Below, piece after piece: positions 43,570 to 56,447 of a stretch of DNA of 64,000 nt. Both the position numbers and the translations under genes were made by a program. This DNA is from Piezodorus guildinii. Lineage: Eukaryota > Arthropoda > Insecta > Hemiptera > Pentatomidae. Within the stretch, counting starts at the first letter, position 1, and every line of letters begins with the position of its first letter. The stretch spans positions 169,019,400 through 169,083,399 of the forward strand of contig CM041292.1 of assembly GCA_023052935.1 (NCBI GenBank), read 5' to 3'. The notes beneath the pieces were generated by a model. That model worked only from the letters and a program-made list of their open reading frames with translations. It did no database searches and was not told the origin of the DNA.

Positions 43570-46500
43570 ACATTTTGTTCTTCTATTACCCGGAGGTATT
43601 CTAAAGAGGATTGCTATATGCGCTGCATGCACTAGTAATCTTTCAAGGGCTTCTTCTATGCCTTTATTTATCCATTGCAAAATGGGAGGGACCATTCTTC
43701 AGGGTTGACGAAAGTGGGTGATTTTTCTTCCATATATATATATATATATGTAATGCTATGCTTGTTTCAACGAGAGTTACCAGATATAGTTTTCGATTCA
43801 TTACAAACAGGATAAACAGTCTACCATAAGGATTAATTCATCAGATAAGAAGTGTATCAAAAGGACGTAAAAATAAGTCCTAGTTCTTCACTTCTAATCC
43901 GATGATAAGTAAATACTTAACAAATAAGTTTTTTTGGTTTTTCTCTCTATTTGGAACCAACGTTTCAATTGTCATTGTTTATTTTAACATGTAACTGATA
44001 CATTTTATCAATGTATTTTATTTCATTTGTCAGTCAAATGTCAACTTAACTTAAATCCGTTCCACTGGGAAACATATCACCGAAGAAAGGCCAACTATTG
44101 TTTAACATATCAGTTGAGGCAAGGCTGTTTGTGAGCATATAGGGAAAAAACTTTCCGCTTCGGGAAAAACAAACAGCTAAGAGATATTCAACCCAGAATA
44201 TATAAAATCCTGCAGTAAATTACAGATCCAGATCGAAACTGATATATTCGTACTGTCTTCTCAGGAACATTTTATCTTCCAATTGTGAGCTATTTTATTG
44301 CTTATACCGTCGGAGGTCGGTTGGACTTTTTCTCCCGCTGAATGTAATATTCCCTCTCTGAAGTTCCGCAGTACAATTGATTCAAACATTATAAAGCCCT
44401 AACTGATCTAATCAAAAACGAGAATCGCTCTCTCTTTTGATTACTTTTTTATAATATTTATTTTTTTAATGTTAGTTTCCTTTTCTTATTGTTATGAATT
44501 CCTGTAAAATACATCTTTTTTTTTTTCTCTTTAGATCTATATTCACGCCTGTTAGAATGTATCTGACAATCAGCAAATGTGCTGTACAAATTGAGACCAG
44601 GCATGGTAGGCATGAAGAAGGAAAATTCCCAGCAGCACCCCTTCCATGGCTTTATTTTATCCAAGGAGGTCCCTCATCCAGCCTCTCTTTAGCCTTCTTC
44701 TGACTGGCATTTCAACTATTGACATGTCGTTAATCAGTCTATTGTCGTGTACGTTAAATTTACTGTGAAAACGAGTATAGAGTGTTTGTATATGTTGTTT
44801 AACTCTTGGTTGTTGTAAGTCCGTATGTAGGGTTCTGTTGTTTACGTTCTGTTGATTTTCGATTCGTATGACTTGAAAAGTAAACTTCTTTGGATAGTTG
44901 TTTTAGTTTCTTTCGGAGATGAGGGTGACAATCAACATAATAAGACAAGATATTGCATTAGGCAAGAGAGGAATAGCAGCAGTAACTTTCTTGATTAATT
45001 CCTTTGAATCTAAAAATTAAATCTCACATCAGCTTCTTTTTAGACGTGCCATGATGGCCATAAAAGCCGCAGACTTAAAGGAATGGGACTTGACCCAGAT
45101 TTGTAGATGGTTCTGAAAAAATGATGATGTAATAATAATACTCTTAAAATTTCTTCAGAAAAACTCCTTCTACCCACATTATAAAATTCCCGATCTTATT
45201 CTCTCGAAATTTATTGTTAACTCTTTTCAACTTTATTCTTAATTTTATTCTAATGGTTTATTATTAGTATATTAATTTTAATTATTTTGTTTTTCATTTT
45301 TTGCTTTATATTTGTTTATTTCAATGTAATTTATATGTATTTCTTATTTTGTTTTTGTTTCTTTGATATTCATACTTAGTAAACTAAAGAAAAAATAAAT
45401 TTTTCTATATATACTTTTCATTTATTGTTAATACTATTTTATTATTTATTTATTTTATAGAGACTTAAAAAACATATAAGCATTCATAATGGCGTTGATG
45501 ACCATGATGTTTTACGCCTTAAAGCCCTCACTAACAAATGCTGCAGCCATATATCGGTTTCTTTATTTATGTTATGTCCGTTATGTTCATTATGGAACAC
45601 AAGCCCAGAACACGTGTGTGAATAATTAACTAATTTTTATAACCAAATATTCTGCACTGAATTTATGGCAGGGAATTTTCGTTCCGAGCAACGTTATATT
45701 GTGCCATAAGTAATGAAAAAAACAAAACAATACACATTGAATGTTACAGATCCCCAGCTAAAACGAAACCAAAAAAAGACATGTTTGGCATCAATGACCC
45801 TGTTGATGACCCGATCTATAAAATAAAATGCAGCTGTTTCGAATTTTTTATTCGTCTTGAAAAGTCATTTTAGGATCTATTTAAACTGAAAGATATGGGT
45901 CGACATTTAAAGTTTGGAGGCCTTGATATAAAAACATAAGTTTCATAAGATGGGTCCACTGTTTTATGCATCGGCGCAAGGTACTATTTGTACAAGAGGT
46001 GACAGAAAGTTGAGGACAGGGAGGGGCTGGGACTTACACGTCTCGACGCTTTACCCACCCTCGTGATTTCCTCTCAACAAACAGAGGAAAAGTGGAGCAG
46101 GTAGAGAGTAAAGAATTTTAGGCCCTTCTGTTTACGTCTCCGAGAGCTAAGCCAGCTGAGCCAGGCTTGCTACTCACATATGTACACAAAACCTCCTCGC
46201 TACACTTCCCCCAATCTTCTTAACGTTTCTAAATTCGACGCCTCCCTTTATTTATTTTATTTCCCGTGTTCGACTCCTCTCATAGCGAGAAAGTTTTATA
46301 TTTAAACATATTTGTTTGCTTTAGGCGTGCAGTCTCTTTAGCGAGAAGTTACCATGATTACCATTACTTGCGCAATATCTTTGTTAGGTCATAACAGTTG
46401 TAATTTTAGAAACGTTTTCTGTTAATTATAGAAGAGCATAATTTTGGTTTCAATGTTATTATTTGTTTTTATTTGACAACTCTTCAGAAGAGGTAATATT

Positions 46501-46754
46501 CCTAAAGAGGGAGAGTTCAACTCCAAAAATTTCATGTGATTTTTCTTACACTGTTTCTCTAAATATTTCGAGACCTGGGGCTTCCAGGGTGCTCTTAATA
46601 TTAATAATTTTTTATGAGGGCTTGATGATTAAATAATGTGGTGGACTGTAATTGAAAATAGGGATTATAATATGGTACAATGTATTAGGAGTTACAAGGA
46701 AATATGATAACTATTAGGTGATTACAATTTTTATTTTGGTTAATCTATTCTATT
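43567..46754. other. Long stretch without recognised genes
   Basis: It is AT-rich, with somewhat GC-richer patches at 43570-43720, 44560-44710 and 46000-46230. None has a motif-bearing frame or a convincing splice-bounded exon. ACTTAACAAATAAG and TTTGGTTTTTC near 43915 weakly recall the mariner end at 42611. Confidence 0.45.
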
Positions 46755-47029
46755 ATTAACGGTATCTGTCTGATGGGGTGGTGCGGCCTCTCCTCTTGGG
46801 TCTTTCCTCCGTTCCTGGACCGGCGCCTATCCTTCGACTCCTCCATTATGATGAGGATGATACTTGTGAGAAATATGATGAAGTTTGCTGCGATAGATGC
46901 ATGTGCTTTTCAAATCTCACTTTCTTCCTTATGTCTCTTTCGCAGAGTATCCTGGTCTCAGTCGACGTACCTCCATATGCCACCAGATGGCTCTAAGTGC
47001 GCTTGATTGTATTGCTGCTTGCAAGATGG

Positions 47030-47645
47030 TATATCTTGAAATGGGTTAAGGCCGTGTTCCCTTAACAGTTTCTACTAAATAATAAGTAAGCTTCTTAAAA
47101 GTCTTGCAGTACAGCTTTTTTGGGTTCGTTGATTAGAGCTGTATATAGGCCCAGTCACTCAGTGACTTCCACAGTCGACTTCGGTATCAGACCATTACTG
47201 GATATCACAATTGGTCTAACAGTGAATTTGTCCAGCTTGTTAAGTTCTTTTAACTCAGCTGCAAGAGCTTGGTACTTATGGATTTGTTTGCCACAGACTA
47301 AATTATTCTTCCTATTATTGAGCTCTGCAACATCTATAACCTCGGCTGCTTTTTGATTCCCATCAATCACAACGATATCAGGTCTGTTGTGCGTCACGAA
47401 ATGGTCAGTAATAAACCATTGGTTCCAGAGTACTATATTATGCCTTCCCTTTGGACGAGAACGTTAGGGTTGTATTGATAGTAAAGCATTGATTGATTTA
47501 TTAACCTGCTTTTCAATACAATCGCCTGGTCATAGACCTTAGCAACATCGTTCTGCCTTTTAAAATATTCCTTCCCAGCCATAGCACCACATCCTCCAGT
47601 AATGTACTGAATAGATTCTAACGCGTTGCCGCAACGCCTACAAAA
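47030..47645 (-). pseudogene. Restriction-like-endonuclease (R2/R4-type) non-LTR C-terminus, broken
   Basis: The upstream part (minus strand, from 47645) reads CRRCGNALESIQYITGGC. This matches the CX2C...HX4C knuckle before the endonuclease, except that the histidine is tyrosine. After a frameshift near 47440 comes NIVLWNQWFITDHFVTHNRP and then DIVVIDGNQKAAEVIDVAE, the RPD...D catalytic pattern of restriction-like endonucleases. KYQALAAELKELNKLD and PIVISSNGLIPKSTVEVTE then follow. The frame degrades after a stop near 47155. The RT itself is missing. The 3' part may extend to about 46755. Confidence 0.75.
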
Positions 47646-48976
47646 ATAAATAAAAATAAAACAACCTTCCAAAATGGAAGGCAGTGATTACTAAAGCTGA
47701 AACCATTCACTCGGTATGTCTAGTACGTATGTATGTATAAATAGGTACAAAAAAAAAAAAAATGAAGAACTAAAATAAGGAAAAATAATAAATAAATTTT
47801 GTAATTATAATTGGTTATAAGTTCATATAAAAATGCTTATACAGAAGATCATACATGTTGCTATATCTTGCTATTCCCAAATATGTCACATTGCTATTTA
47901 ATTTTAAGTTACTTATTACACGTTAGTAGTGCCCAGACCGAAATGCGGCTCCTGACTTGTCGTTTAATAGCTACTGTTTACAATAATATTCCTTCGCATT
48001 TCTTTATTCTTTCGAAACCTCTTAAAGTATTGATGGGATGTGGAAATATGGACGCATCTCTGAATAAGAAACAGATTGCTAAATTATTAAATTCAAATTA
48101 CTTATCTATACTAGACACCATTGTCACTTTCATTTCAATTCTCGTTCATTTTTTAAAAGTTGCTCGAGTATTTTTATCATTTGCTTAAGCATTTATTTTT
48201 TACGTTTACGTGACTTTACTACCTTACACCATTTATGTGTGTATATGCATTCCATTCTACTTTTAGTTTATTAATTAAGCTGCATCCTAATTTTATTGTA
48301 CAACATTGTTTTACCTCCATTGAATCGCCTCCAGAACTCTCTCCTCCCGCCCCAAAAAAAAGATAAATTAATAAAAAATAAAATATTTAGCACATTGATT
48401 AGTCGCTATAGCATAATTGATACAGCTATTTGATTGAAGGTCTACATTTAGTTCGTGAGAACATAAAATAGATAAAATAATAAGTTTACCCGTGTTAAAT
48501 ACAGTTGTGACATTGATAAATAATTTATAAAATAATATTGTTTTTGCATTTTGAGGTTCTGTTAGAAGTTAAGGTTGAAAAACTCGCAATGATATTCTTA
48601 GATGGTACCTTTTCTTTTCTATAATAACGTCTAGAAAGTAAAATTGGTGAACTTCTTAAATTCAGCTCTTGAAAGAAAGGGATGAGAACAGAGGGGGAAG
48701 GGAGGAATTAATCAAGAATGCTGTCTGCGTGAATGAAATGTTTTAGGGAATGTTCTTCAGTTTCTTGGGAGAAGTCCAATGCCCAAGGAGTTTAATAAGA
48801 AGCGGTTTTTGTGTATTAACACTTAAAAGATACTGCTGCACTGATATATTAATTATAATTTATTATTTTTTTTTAGGGAGGAAAAACGATTGTGTTATTT
48901 CTGTAGGTTGAAAAAAATAGTTAGTTCTCATATGTAATATTAAAATATATGTGGCTATACTAATTTTAACATAGGC
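47646..48976. other. AT-rich stretch without recognised genes
   Basis: A 125-codon plus frame at 47811-48188 lacks any motif and has the base composition of its flanks, so I do not call it a gene. Confidence 0.45.
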
Positions 48977-49347
48977 TACAATGAAGAGGAAGCAAGGATT
49001 GAAACTAGTGGGTTTAAGTAGGAGTGGAGTTTGTCATGGAAGGATTGATACCTCGCCAGAACAGCTACATATGGGACATTGAGGTCTTTACAGATAAGTT
49101 TGTTGGTGACGAAATAAGGAGCATTGAGGATTTTTCGAAGGATTTTGGATTGCAAAGATTTGATACGAGAAAAATTTGTATGGTTTAGTAGAGCCCCAAA
49201 GCTCAACTCCGTACGTCCAGACATACCTTTTGATAGTGATATAGACAAGCCTTTTGTAGTTAAGAGGAAGGTCTGTCCAATAAATGTTGAAGTGAACGAA
49301 AGCGGCGGGTAGTTTCTTGTCGTTTCAGTCTTGTGTGCGGATGCCAT
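48977..49347 (-). mobile_element. Jockey-A-like internal fragment
   Basis: A minus-strand frame of about 120 codons keeps SRIKSLQSKILRKILNAPYF, LICKDLNVPYVAVLARYQSF and HSYLNPLVS, as in the C-terminal domain of Jockey-A. It stops short of the PRRLK end and has no A tail, so it was cut at both ends after insertion. Confidence 0.8.
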
Positions 49348-49499
49348 AAAAATGAATACAAAAATTGAACTGAAAGAATTGAAAAACTATTTATTATGCA
49401 ACCAACATTTCCAACGCCTTCAGCAGTGCTTACAGCCCGAAGTTTCGAAGTGACTTTCATCTTGACCGCTACCAGAAGCATCTCATCCATCATTATAGT

Positions 49500-49990
49500 C
49501 TATTTAACATTTAATGTGGAGATCATTTCTTCTGAGGCGCTACGGTCCACGAAGGACATTGGCCTCCTCGAACTTTCGCCTCTGCTCTGACCCATCCTCC
49601 GCTGCTCTCCTATAACTATCTTTTCCATAGTGACTAGAGGTAAGCCTCTACGTCGCCTGACCACCGTAGATGTAGCCTGCTTCTCTTTATTTCTCCATTG
49701 AGGTGACCCTCCATTATTCACTTTAGGAGTCTGTTCTCGTTCATCCTATGAACGTTACCCGACCATATTTTCTTCTTTTTTTAATATATGAGAGTAAACC
49801 TTAATGTCTCTTAATTCCGCATCAGTAATTATTTTAAGAAATTTCTTTGGTCTCGCCAAAAATTCGCCTTAGTATTCTCCACTCTCTCGTACTGAAAGTT
49901 CTCTTTTGCCGCATCGTTAAGGTCCATGCCTCATTTCCTCATTAATCTGACAAGCAAAGGACTACCTTACATACCCTTACTTATCTTTTT
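49500..49990 (-). mobile_element. LINE C-terminal remnant, RTE-like
   Basis: Frameshifted pieces on the minus strand read WTLNDAAKENFQYERVENTK, HRMNENRLLK, IMEGHLNGEIKRSRLHLRW and DVEAYL. This is the order of the C-terminal blocks (GSECWTL, FERKILR, GRPRLRWLDDVE) of RTE-type and related elements. Confidence 0.6.
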
Positions 49991-50086
49991 GAGGTAATAC
50001 TGTGGAGTTGCATTGGGTTAATTAAATTTTCAAATTGATTTTTCAATTATAGAGACTTCACCTTTAGATAATAAAATTGAGTCCAA

Positions 50087-50620
50087 TCTATACTAATATT
50101 ATAAAGCTAAAGAGTTTGTTTATTTGTTTGAACGCCCTTATCTCAAGAACTACTATTTCGAATTTAAAAAATATTTTTGTTTTGGATAGTCCATTTATCG
50201 AGGAAGGCTTTAGGCTATATAAGATCACGCTGCAACTTATAGGAGTGAAGAATCAGTAGAATATCTGGAAAAAACGGGAGAAATTAATCTCGCATCCCAA
50301 TGATTCCAAATGATTTACCATTTAATCTTAAAATAATTCCATTTCCTGTTAATTTATCTTTTGCCGTAACTATTAATAAATCACACATGCAAACATTTAA
50401 ACAAGTAGGAATCGATTTACGTCAAGACTGCTTTTTATGCGGCCAACTGTATGTCGCGTTGTCAAGATAAGGTTCCGAAGAAAGTTTTTCTGCCACAAGA
50501 AAAAAAAAACTTAAAATATTATTTACGTAGAAGTACTTTAAAATAAATTCTTTTAAAAAATTCTTAATCGCGATTATAATGGCAAAAATTGATGCTGACG
50601 AAATCGCGGGGAACAGCTAG
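50087..50620 (+). mobile_element. Non-autonomous Helitron
   Basis: It starts TCTATACTAATATTATAAAG and ends GGGGAACAGCTAG. The host bases are A before and T after, as expected for Helitron insertion between A and T. The 5' 150 bases (GTTTGTTTATTTGTTTGAAC, then CATTTATCGAGGAAGGCT) are of the type seen in insect Helitron 5' ends. Inside it keeps the tail of a Rep-helicase gene, so it is a direct deletion derivative of an autonomous element. Confidence 0.88.
50290..50470 (+). pseudogene. Helitron helicase C-terminal remnant
   Basis: The frame reads IPMIPNDLPFNLKIIPFPVN, then LSFAVTINKSHMQTFKQVGI, then CGQLYVALSR before a stop. It corresponds to the last helicase motifs of Helitron Rep-Hel proteins, where FPVRLAF, TINKSQGQ and GQLYVALSR are usual. 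Here SQGQ has become SHMQ and the frame ends at the arginine. Over 1,000 upstream codons are missing. Confidence 0.88.
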
Positions 50621-53600
50621 TAGTAAATAAGGCAAAAAGATTTTGCATATCCGGTAGGGTATCCGAGTGAATTGGGGGTTCAAAACAGAAGGTTATTCGG
50701 CTGGAGCCCTGGGTATTGTACACTTCTAGTTACAGGGTGGTATTAGGGGGAATCTATACTCTCCTAAGTCGGCCGGCTCTCTCGCCCGCTCAAATCCCTA
50801 CCCCAATCGAAGAGAGAGAGAGAAAAAAAAAGAAGAAAAAAAAAGGTTGAGAAAACATGTGGGGAGAGGAAGCGGATAATCCTACAGAGGGCCGTGCACA
50901 CTTGAGGCCGCAGATCGAACCTTTTCACCCGCCTCCAATCCCGATATCAACAGGCCATTCCACCTCTCTCCTCTTCTAGCCCAGGGTTCTACTTCTTCGA
51001 AACTGATTGAATAGATTTTTTTTGAAAATTAACAGAATATAATGAATAAATTTTGATCTATAGAAATCAGGCTAAGATTTTATAACGTAGCCGTGACAGT
51101 AAGTCGAAATTACTATCACGACTGATTGGAATTCGTATGAAAAAGGAACCGGTAATGGATGATCGGTAACTCTGCCAAAACAGTATCCCTACATAAGACT
51201 GTTTTATAAACGGCACAATTGGAAATTGGATACAAATAAAAAAAACGCTGCAAATAATTAAACAATGGTTTATTATTTCCAAATAACAATATTAGGGTAT
51301 AACTGTTTATATACCTGTTGATAGGCAATTAGTAATATGAAATGCACTAATTTAAAGTATCATATCATAACACTACCACTGATTTCAAAACGCAATATCT
51401 TAGCTAGTTGTTAACCAAATTAAATTATTCTTTTTTATTTGGTCCAAAATTCAATTCTCTATCTAATGGCACTAAAAGTAAAAGTTTTTTTTTTTTTTTT
51501 TTTTTTTTTGCACTTTGTATTGAAAATAGTAAACCAAACGTAATTCTGCATATTGTGAAGGCAACTGGTATGTAATTTATAATACTTCAGGCATTCATTT
51601 TTTACTTGATCATTTAGGAGAGCATCGTATACTGTCAGGTTTTTGATTAGGTTTATTAATTTTCTTGAGTTCCAACCAAATTAGCACTAAGGGTTTATTT
51701 TATTCTAAGTACTAGACATACCTTGATTCTTCCAGTAATGGATGACCTCAGGCACAAACCTACATTTTAACCGACCAAAAGCTAATCGCGTCGAAGTAGT
51801 TTTTCCATTTTCTTTCCTCAAATGGTCGTCCAGGTTCTGATTCCACTGATTCTATTACACCGCCTTGGATACGCTTCTAGCTTTTCAATTACGATTCTTA
51901 TTTCCTGTTCAAAATGATTTAAAGAGCGTTAAAGGAGCTTTTGTATTGGTGTTGTTGATAGTTTATTTGTTTTTTTCACTTCCCACCACTTGATCTGAGA
52001 TACTTTTGACTTTCACGGGCATAAATTTTACTTCATGTTATTTCTATGACTAAAAATGAGTATAAATTCCATGACACTCTTCGTCTGCACATTGAGGCCA
52101 GACACATTAGTTTGTTTATGAGACAGGCTCATAGATAAGCCGTTATGGAATGCATTTTCTCCACTACCTTCTTTGAATTCAACGTGATGAATTTCCTAAA
52201 TAAGCTGTTAATTTGATAAATAAAAACAATAAAATTGTTTATCGTTGGTTGTGACCCAGAAATATATCCCTCTCCCTATAAAATTCTGTTATCTATGCTC
52301 GTAGTAATCGTATCAACTGTTTATAGACCTCTCATTTTCCAAATATAATAATATTTCTTACTTCTTGTGAATGGTGTTGATAGTTTATTGCTTTTTATCT
52401 CATCTATTTCACTAGATGGCTTATTTTATTTTTTATTTTACTGCCACATCACATTTTATAGAAGGCTGTCAATCCTTGGATTTGTAGTAACAGTTTTACT
52501 GTTCTATTTTCTTTTATAGCTTGTATTCAGTGAGGTTTTTAGAACTTTATTCCTGGATTACGTTAATCATTAAACCATAGGGAGCCCTGTCTGGGATAGT
52601 CGACTTTAATTTCATGGTTGGGTAACGTCATGAATCTTGACCTTGGCTTTCAAGATTTAAGGGATTGGTTATCTGTCGGACCAACCGGACTTTATGCCCT
52701 AGCCAGGGCACATAGAGGCTTAAGAGGCAGAACTTATCTTAATTAAGTTACAAGAGTAATATGGTGTGAAGAGGTATCGATCGCAAATCCGGTATTTTCA
52801 TAGTAGTATTTATTATAAGTTAAAAAGAAAATATTGTTCATAAATTAATGTATTTAAAATAAATGGGATCTGAAAAAGTTGAAACACCTGTTTTTGAAGA
52901 AAAAGTTACATTTAATTGCAGTTCTGCAGTAATTAACCTTGCTAATATAGGAATACATCAACTTGAATGTTGATAATTAAATGAATTATGTCATATTTGG
53001 TTGTGGATGTTTTAATTCTTTCAAATGAAACGATTCCATTTAAAAAACGAGAATATTTAAATGATTAAACTTTTTTTTTTTTTATTTAATTGCCGAAACG
53101 ACGTCTGCAAATATAAAAATTAAATTAAATTTAATTGAAATAACGAACAAGGTATATCTATACTGCAGAAACGTGTATCCATATATATTTATATAAAGAT
53201 TTTGGTATAATTATTACTATTTTTCAATCCTTTCTTTTTTACCTTAGAAAACTATATAATGATGTTTTACAGTCCGCACACAGCAATTTCCATACTATTC
53301 TAGTATTTTCGGGATAATTATTGAAAATTCATAAAGGGATACAAAAGATGAATAAAATAAGTAAATATGCAACTAAAAATATACTGCATAAAATAAAACT
53401 TATATGAATAATCGATTCATAATAACAACTTAGTAATCATTTAATTAATATATTTTGTGATACCTAAATTAACATTATAAAATTTAAAAAAACAAAAAAC
53501 AAACTAAAGGACAGAAATGTATGAGAAACAATTTTAAAATTGTCATTTCATAGCATTAATATAATATATATTTGTATAAATGAAATTAAAAAGTTTTATA

Positions 53601-54548
53601 TGCATATTTTATTGTCCTCATGTTAACATACATATATTTTTCATGTTCCTGCATTTTTATTTGAAATTATCTGTCGAGTTATTTTATTTGTTTCTGTTAT
53701 TAGTTTAATTATATTGATTTAGATTATTTTACTCGAAGTCCTAACTCCCTTTTTTTATTTCCTGCTGTTTTATTCTGAAGGATCTTGTCCCAAAATGAAT
53801 AAAGAATTATTATTATTATTATTATATACTTTATACTTTTGTCCGATAACATTTTTCAGAAATAGTTGCATGATCAAACACCATTTTAAAAACGAAAACG
53901 TTTCGAGTCAAAATGAAAAATATATATCTTATTACTTTATTTGGTCAAGTTAAAAAAAAAAAAATTATTAAAAATGTTAGTTGTTTTTTTAAAATACTTT
54001 CATAACGTTTATCACTAATTTTGATGGGTTCATTTTTTTATATCTCAAACAAATATGTACAATTAATAAAAAATATTAATTATAAAGGAGAAAATCTACC
54101 AAGGCATTTATATTTCGTTTCTGAGCCATGTAATATTATCGATGTACATCAGTATGTTTTCTTTTTCTTTGCTGCCTGACTTTTAATTTCCTGCCCCGGG
54201 AGAAACAGCACCCCGAGGAAACTCAAACAATAAACACTGCTCTTCATTCCCTCGGGAAACCGAGATCGATTAGGTATACTTAACAAAAAATACGGATTCT
54301 TCTGTAGGTTTCTACTTAAAGTAAACCGTGTATTCTACTCTGCCCTTATATTGAACTTTTGAAATATCTGATTATTTTAGTCAAACTAGATACAGTTTTA
54401 TTTCCTCTATATATAACTAAATATTGATATTATTAGTATAGCCGATTTTTTTGTTCATCCTGAACATCCAGCATTTCATTTCTGTCTTAATTATTACAGT
54501 ATTCCTAGATTTTATATGTGTATACCATACTTATCATCCTTGATATAA

Positions 54549-54556
<8 letters not shown>
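50621..54556. other. Long AT-rich stretch without recognised genes
   Basis: It contains T25 at 51485-51509 and GC-richer patches at 50640-50990 and 52570-52740 with no frame. Near 53750-53825 the sequence GAAGGATCTTGTCCCAAAAT leads into (ATT)n, probably a tiny RTE-type 3' end on the plus strand. I see no host exon. Confidence 0.45.
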
Positions 54557-54610
<54 letters not shown>

Positions 54611-54979
54611 AATCCTGACAGTACTCCTGCTTTCTTTAGATCCTCGGAGACGCCATCTTTCCATCTTCCCTTCGGTCTTCCATGAGGCCTTTCTTTGTCG
54701 GGGTTTCCATAGTACAAACAAACCACCTGATTCAATGTACTCTTATGAACTGTTAAACACTCAAGTCATCATAGAGTTGGCACAGATTATAGAGTCATAA
54801 TAGAGTCGAAACAAACCATTCTCCTCTACAGGCCCATATATAAGCCTTAGGATCTTCCTTTCGAATCTGTCAATACGGTCAGCTGATACTTTGCTCGAAG
54901 TCCAGGTTTCGGATTCGTATGTTAAAACGGGGTGGATGAGAATTCTATTTCTTCTGAGTTTGGTTGTGTGACTGTCAGG

Positions 54980-54984
<5 letters not shown>
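54557..54984 (-). mobile_element. LINE 3' end copy A with (TA)n tail
   Basis: The minus strand reads TQPNSEEIEFSSTPF-type frames, with the informative frame giving RRNRILIHPVLTYESETW, then RIDRFERKILRLIYGPVEEN, and finally RPHGRPKGRWKDGVSEDLKK before a (TA)n tail (54557-54602). Such blocks and simple-repeat tails suit RTE-type or related elements. Frameshifts near 54780 and 54890 disable it. Confidence 0.75.
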
Positions 54985-55076
<92 letters not shown>

Positions 55077-55640
55077 CTGACAGTACTCCTGCTATCTTTA
55101 GATCCATGGAGACGCCATCTTTCCATCTTCCCTTCGGTCTTACATGAGGCCTTTCTTCGTCGTGGTTTCCATAGTATAATCAAACCACTGTACTCTTATG
55201 AACTGTTAAACACTCAAGTCATCATAGAGTTGTCACAGATCTAAGATTTTTTCTTAATAGAGTCGAAACAAACCATTCTCCTCTACAGGCCCATATATAA
55301 GCCTTAGGATCTTCCTTTCGAATCTGTCAATACGGTCTGCTGATACTTACCTCGCAGTCCAGGTTTCGGATTCGTATGTTAAAACGGGGTGGATGAGAAT
55401 TCTATTTCGCCTGAGTTGGGTTGTGTGACTGAGCAGTCTACTGCTGAAAAGTTCAGATAGACTGAAATAGGATCGATTTGCTGTCATTATCCTGTGCTTT
55501 GTTTCATGTTCCTCATCCAAGCCATTATTGATTATCTAAGTACTTAAAGCTGTTGACGCACTCAAATCTATAGCTCCCAACTATGTTGTGTTTCTGTGGG
55601 TGTACTGGCTTCTTCTTCTTCCTCAGAGCTACTCATAGTT
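54985..55640 (-). mobile_element. LINE 3' end copy B with (GA)n(TA)n tail
   Basis: It is a second copy of the same 3' end, in direct tandem with copy A and about 95 percent similar by eye over 370 bases. It extends further 5', through YRFECVNSFKYL and KHRIMTANRSYFSLSELFSS. Its tail is (GA)14 followed by (TA)30 at 54985-55072, which directly abuts copy A. Confidence 0.75.
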
Positions 55641-56385
55641 TTAAAAGTACGTTCTACATCCATTTAAACATTTCTGCTTTTTCTCGCTTTCCTTTCTCAC
55701 CGAAATATTGTTTAATTTATATTAATCTATTTTTCATAACTACCAACAATGAGATACGGTTTATTATTAAAAATTAAATGTACTTTCGTCGAAAAATTTA
55801 AGAATGAGATTTAGATCTGTCTGATAGTAAAGATAATTCAATAATACTTTGCTACAACAGGGTTTTTCCGATTTCGACAGTGTTGTTAAGTCTACAATAT
55901 GTTAAAACAATGGATGTCCTAGTTATTTTTTTACATTAAACTTGTAACTTAATATTCTTACAACTCTTCTTTTCAGAATTTTCTAGACTGAAAATCAAAT
56001 TGAATCCATTTTGCAAGTCTTAATTACCCATTGCAGCTAAATTATATAAATGAAACCGATGTTTCGTCATTTTTCTTAACCGTCCTATATTCTATTACTA
56101 TGTATACCATATATTTTATGTAGGTAAGTTAAAATTTAAAAAAAGTGAGTAATTTGTATTCAATTATCTCTGTAACATTTCGTGTCTCTATCGATGCTGT
56201 TTCTGGGAATAAGTTTACTTTACTTTGTGGGTCATCATGAATTATCAAAGCTTGAACTAGGAGTGTGTCCTAAACTCAAATCAATTTACTCACATAGATT
56301 CTAACCTTCAACATATATCTACTAATTAATTTTTGATTTATTATAACTAACATTAAAATAATGCATTAATTTAATAGTATGTAGC
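55641..56385. other. AT-rich stretch without genes
   Basis: A fragment ending TATGTAGGTAAGTTAAAATT near 56115-56140 may be a short ACTTTCAC-family terminus on the minus strand. Nothing else is recognised. Confidence 0.4.

Positions 56386-56447
<62 letters not shown>

Noticed and set aside
43186..43695. Open frames of repeating Ile-Tyr
   Set aside because: They are produced by (TA)n microsatellites; the same applies to frames at 18182-18364, 20774-21001, 54505-54735 and 54922-55107.
43913..43945. Second mariner-like end
   Set aside because: Similarity to the end at 42611 is confined to about 25 low-complexity bases and does not continue.
46773..47006. Two overlapping plus-strand frames
   Set aside because: They lie where the 3' UTR of the minus-strand restriction-like-endonuclease element is expected and show no motif.
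47811..48188. A 125-codon plus-strand frame
   Set aside because: It has no recognisable domain, codon bias or splice context, and its composition equals the flanks.
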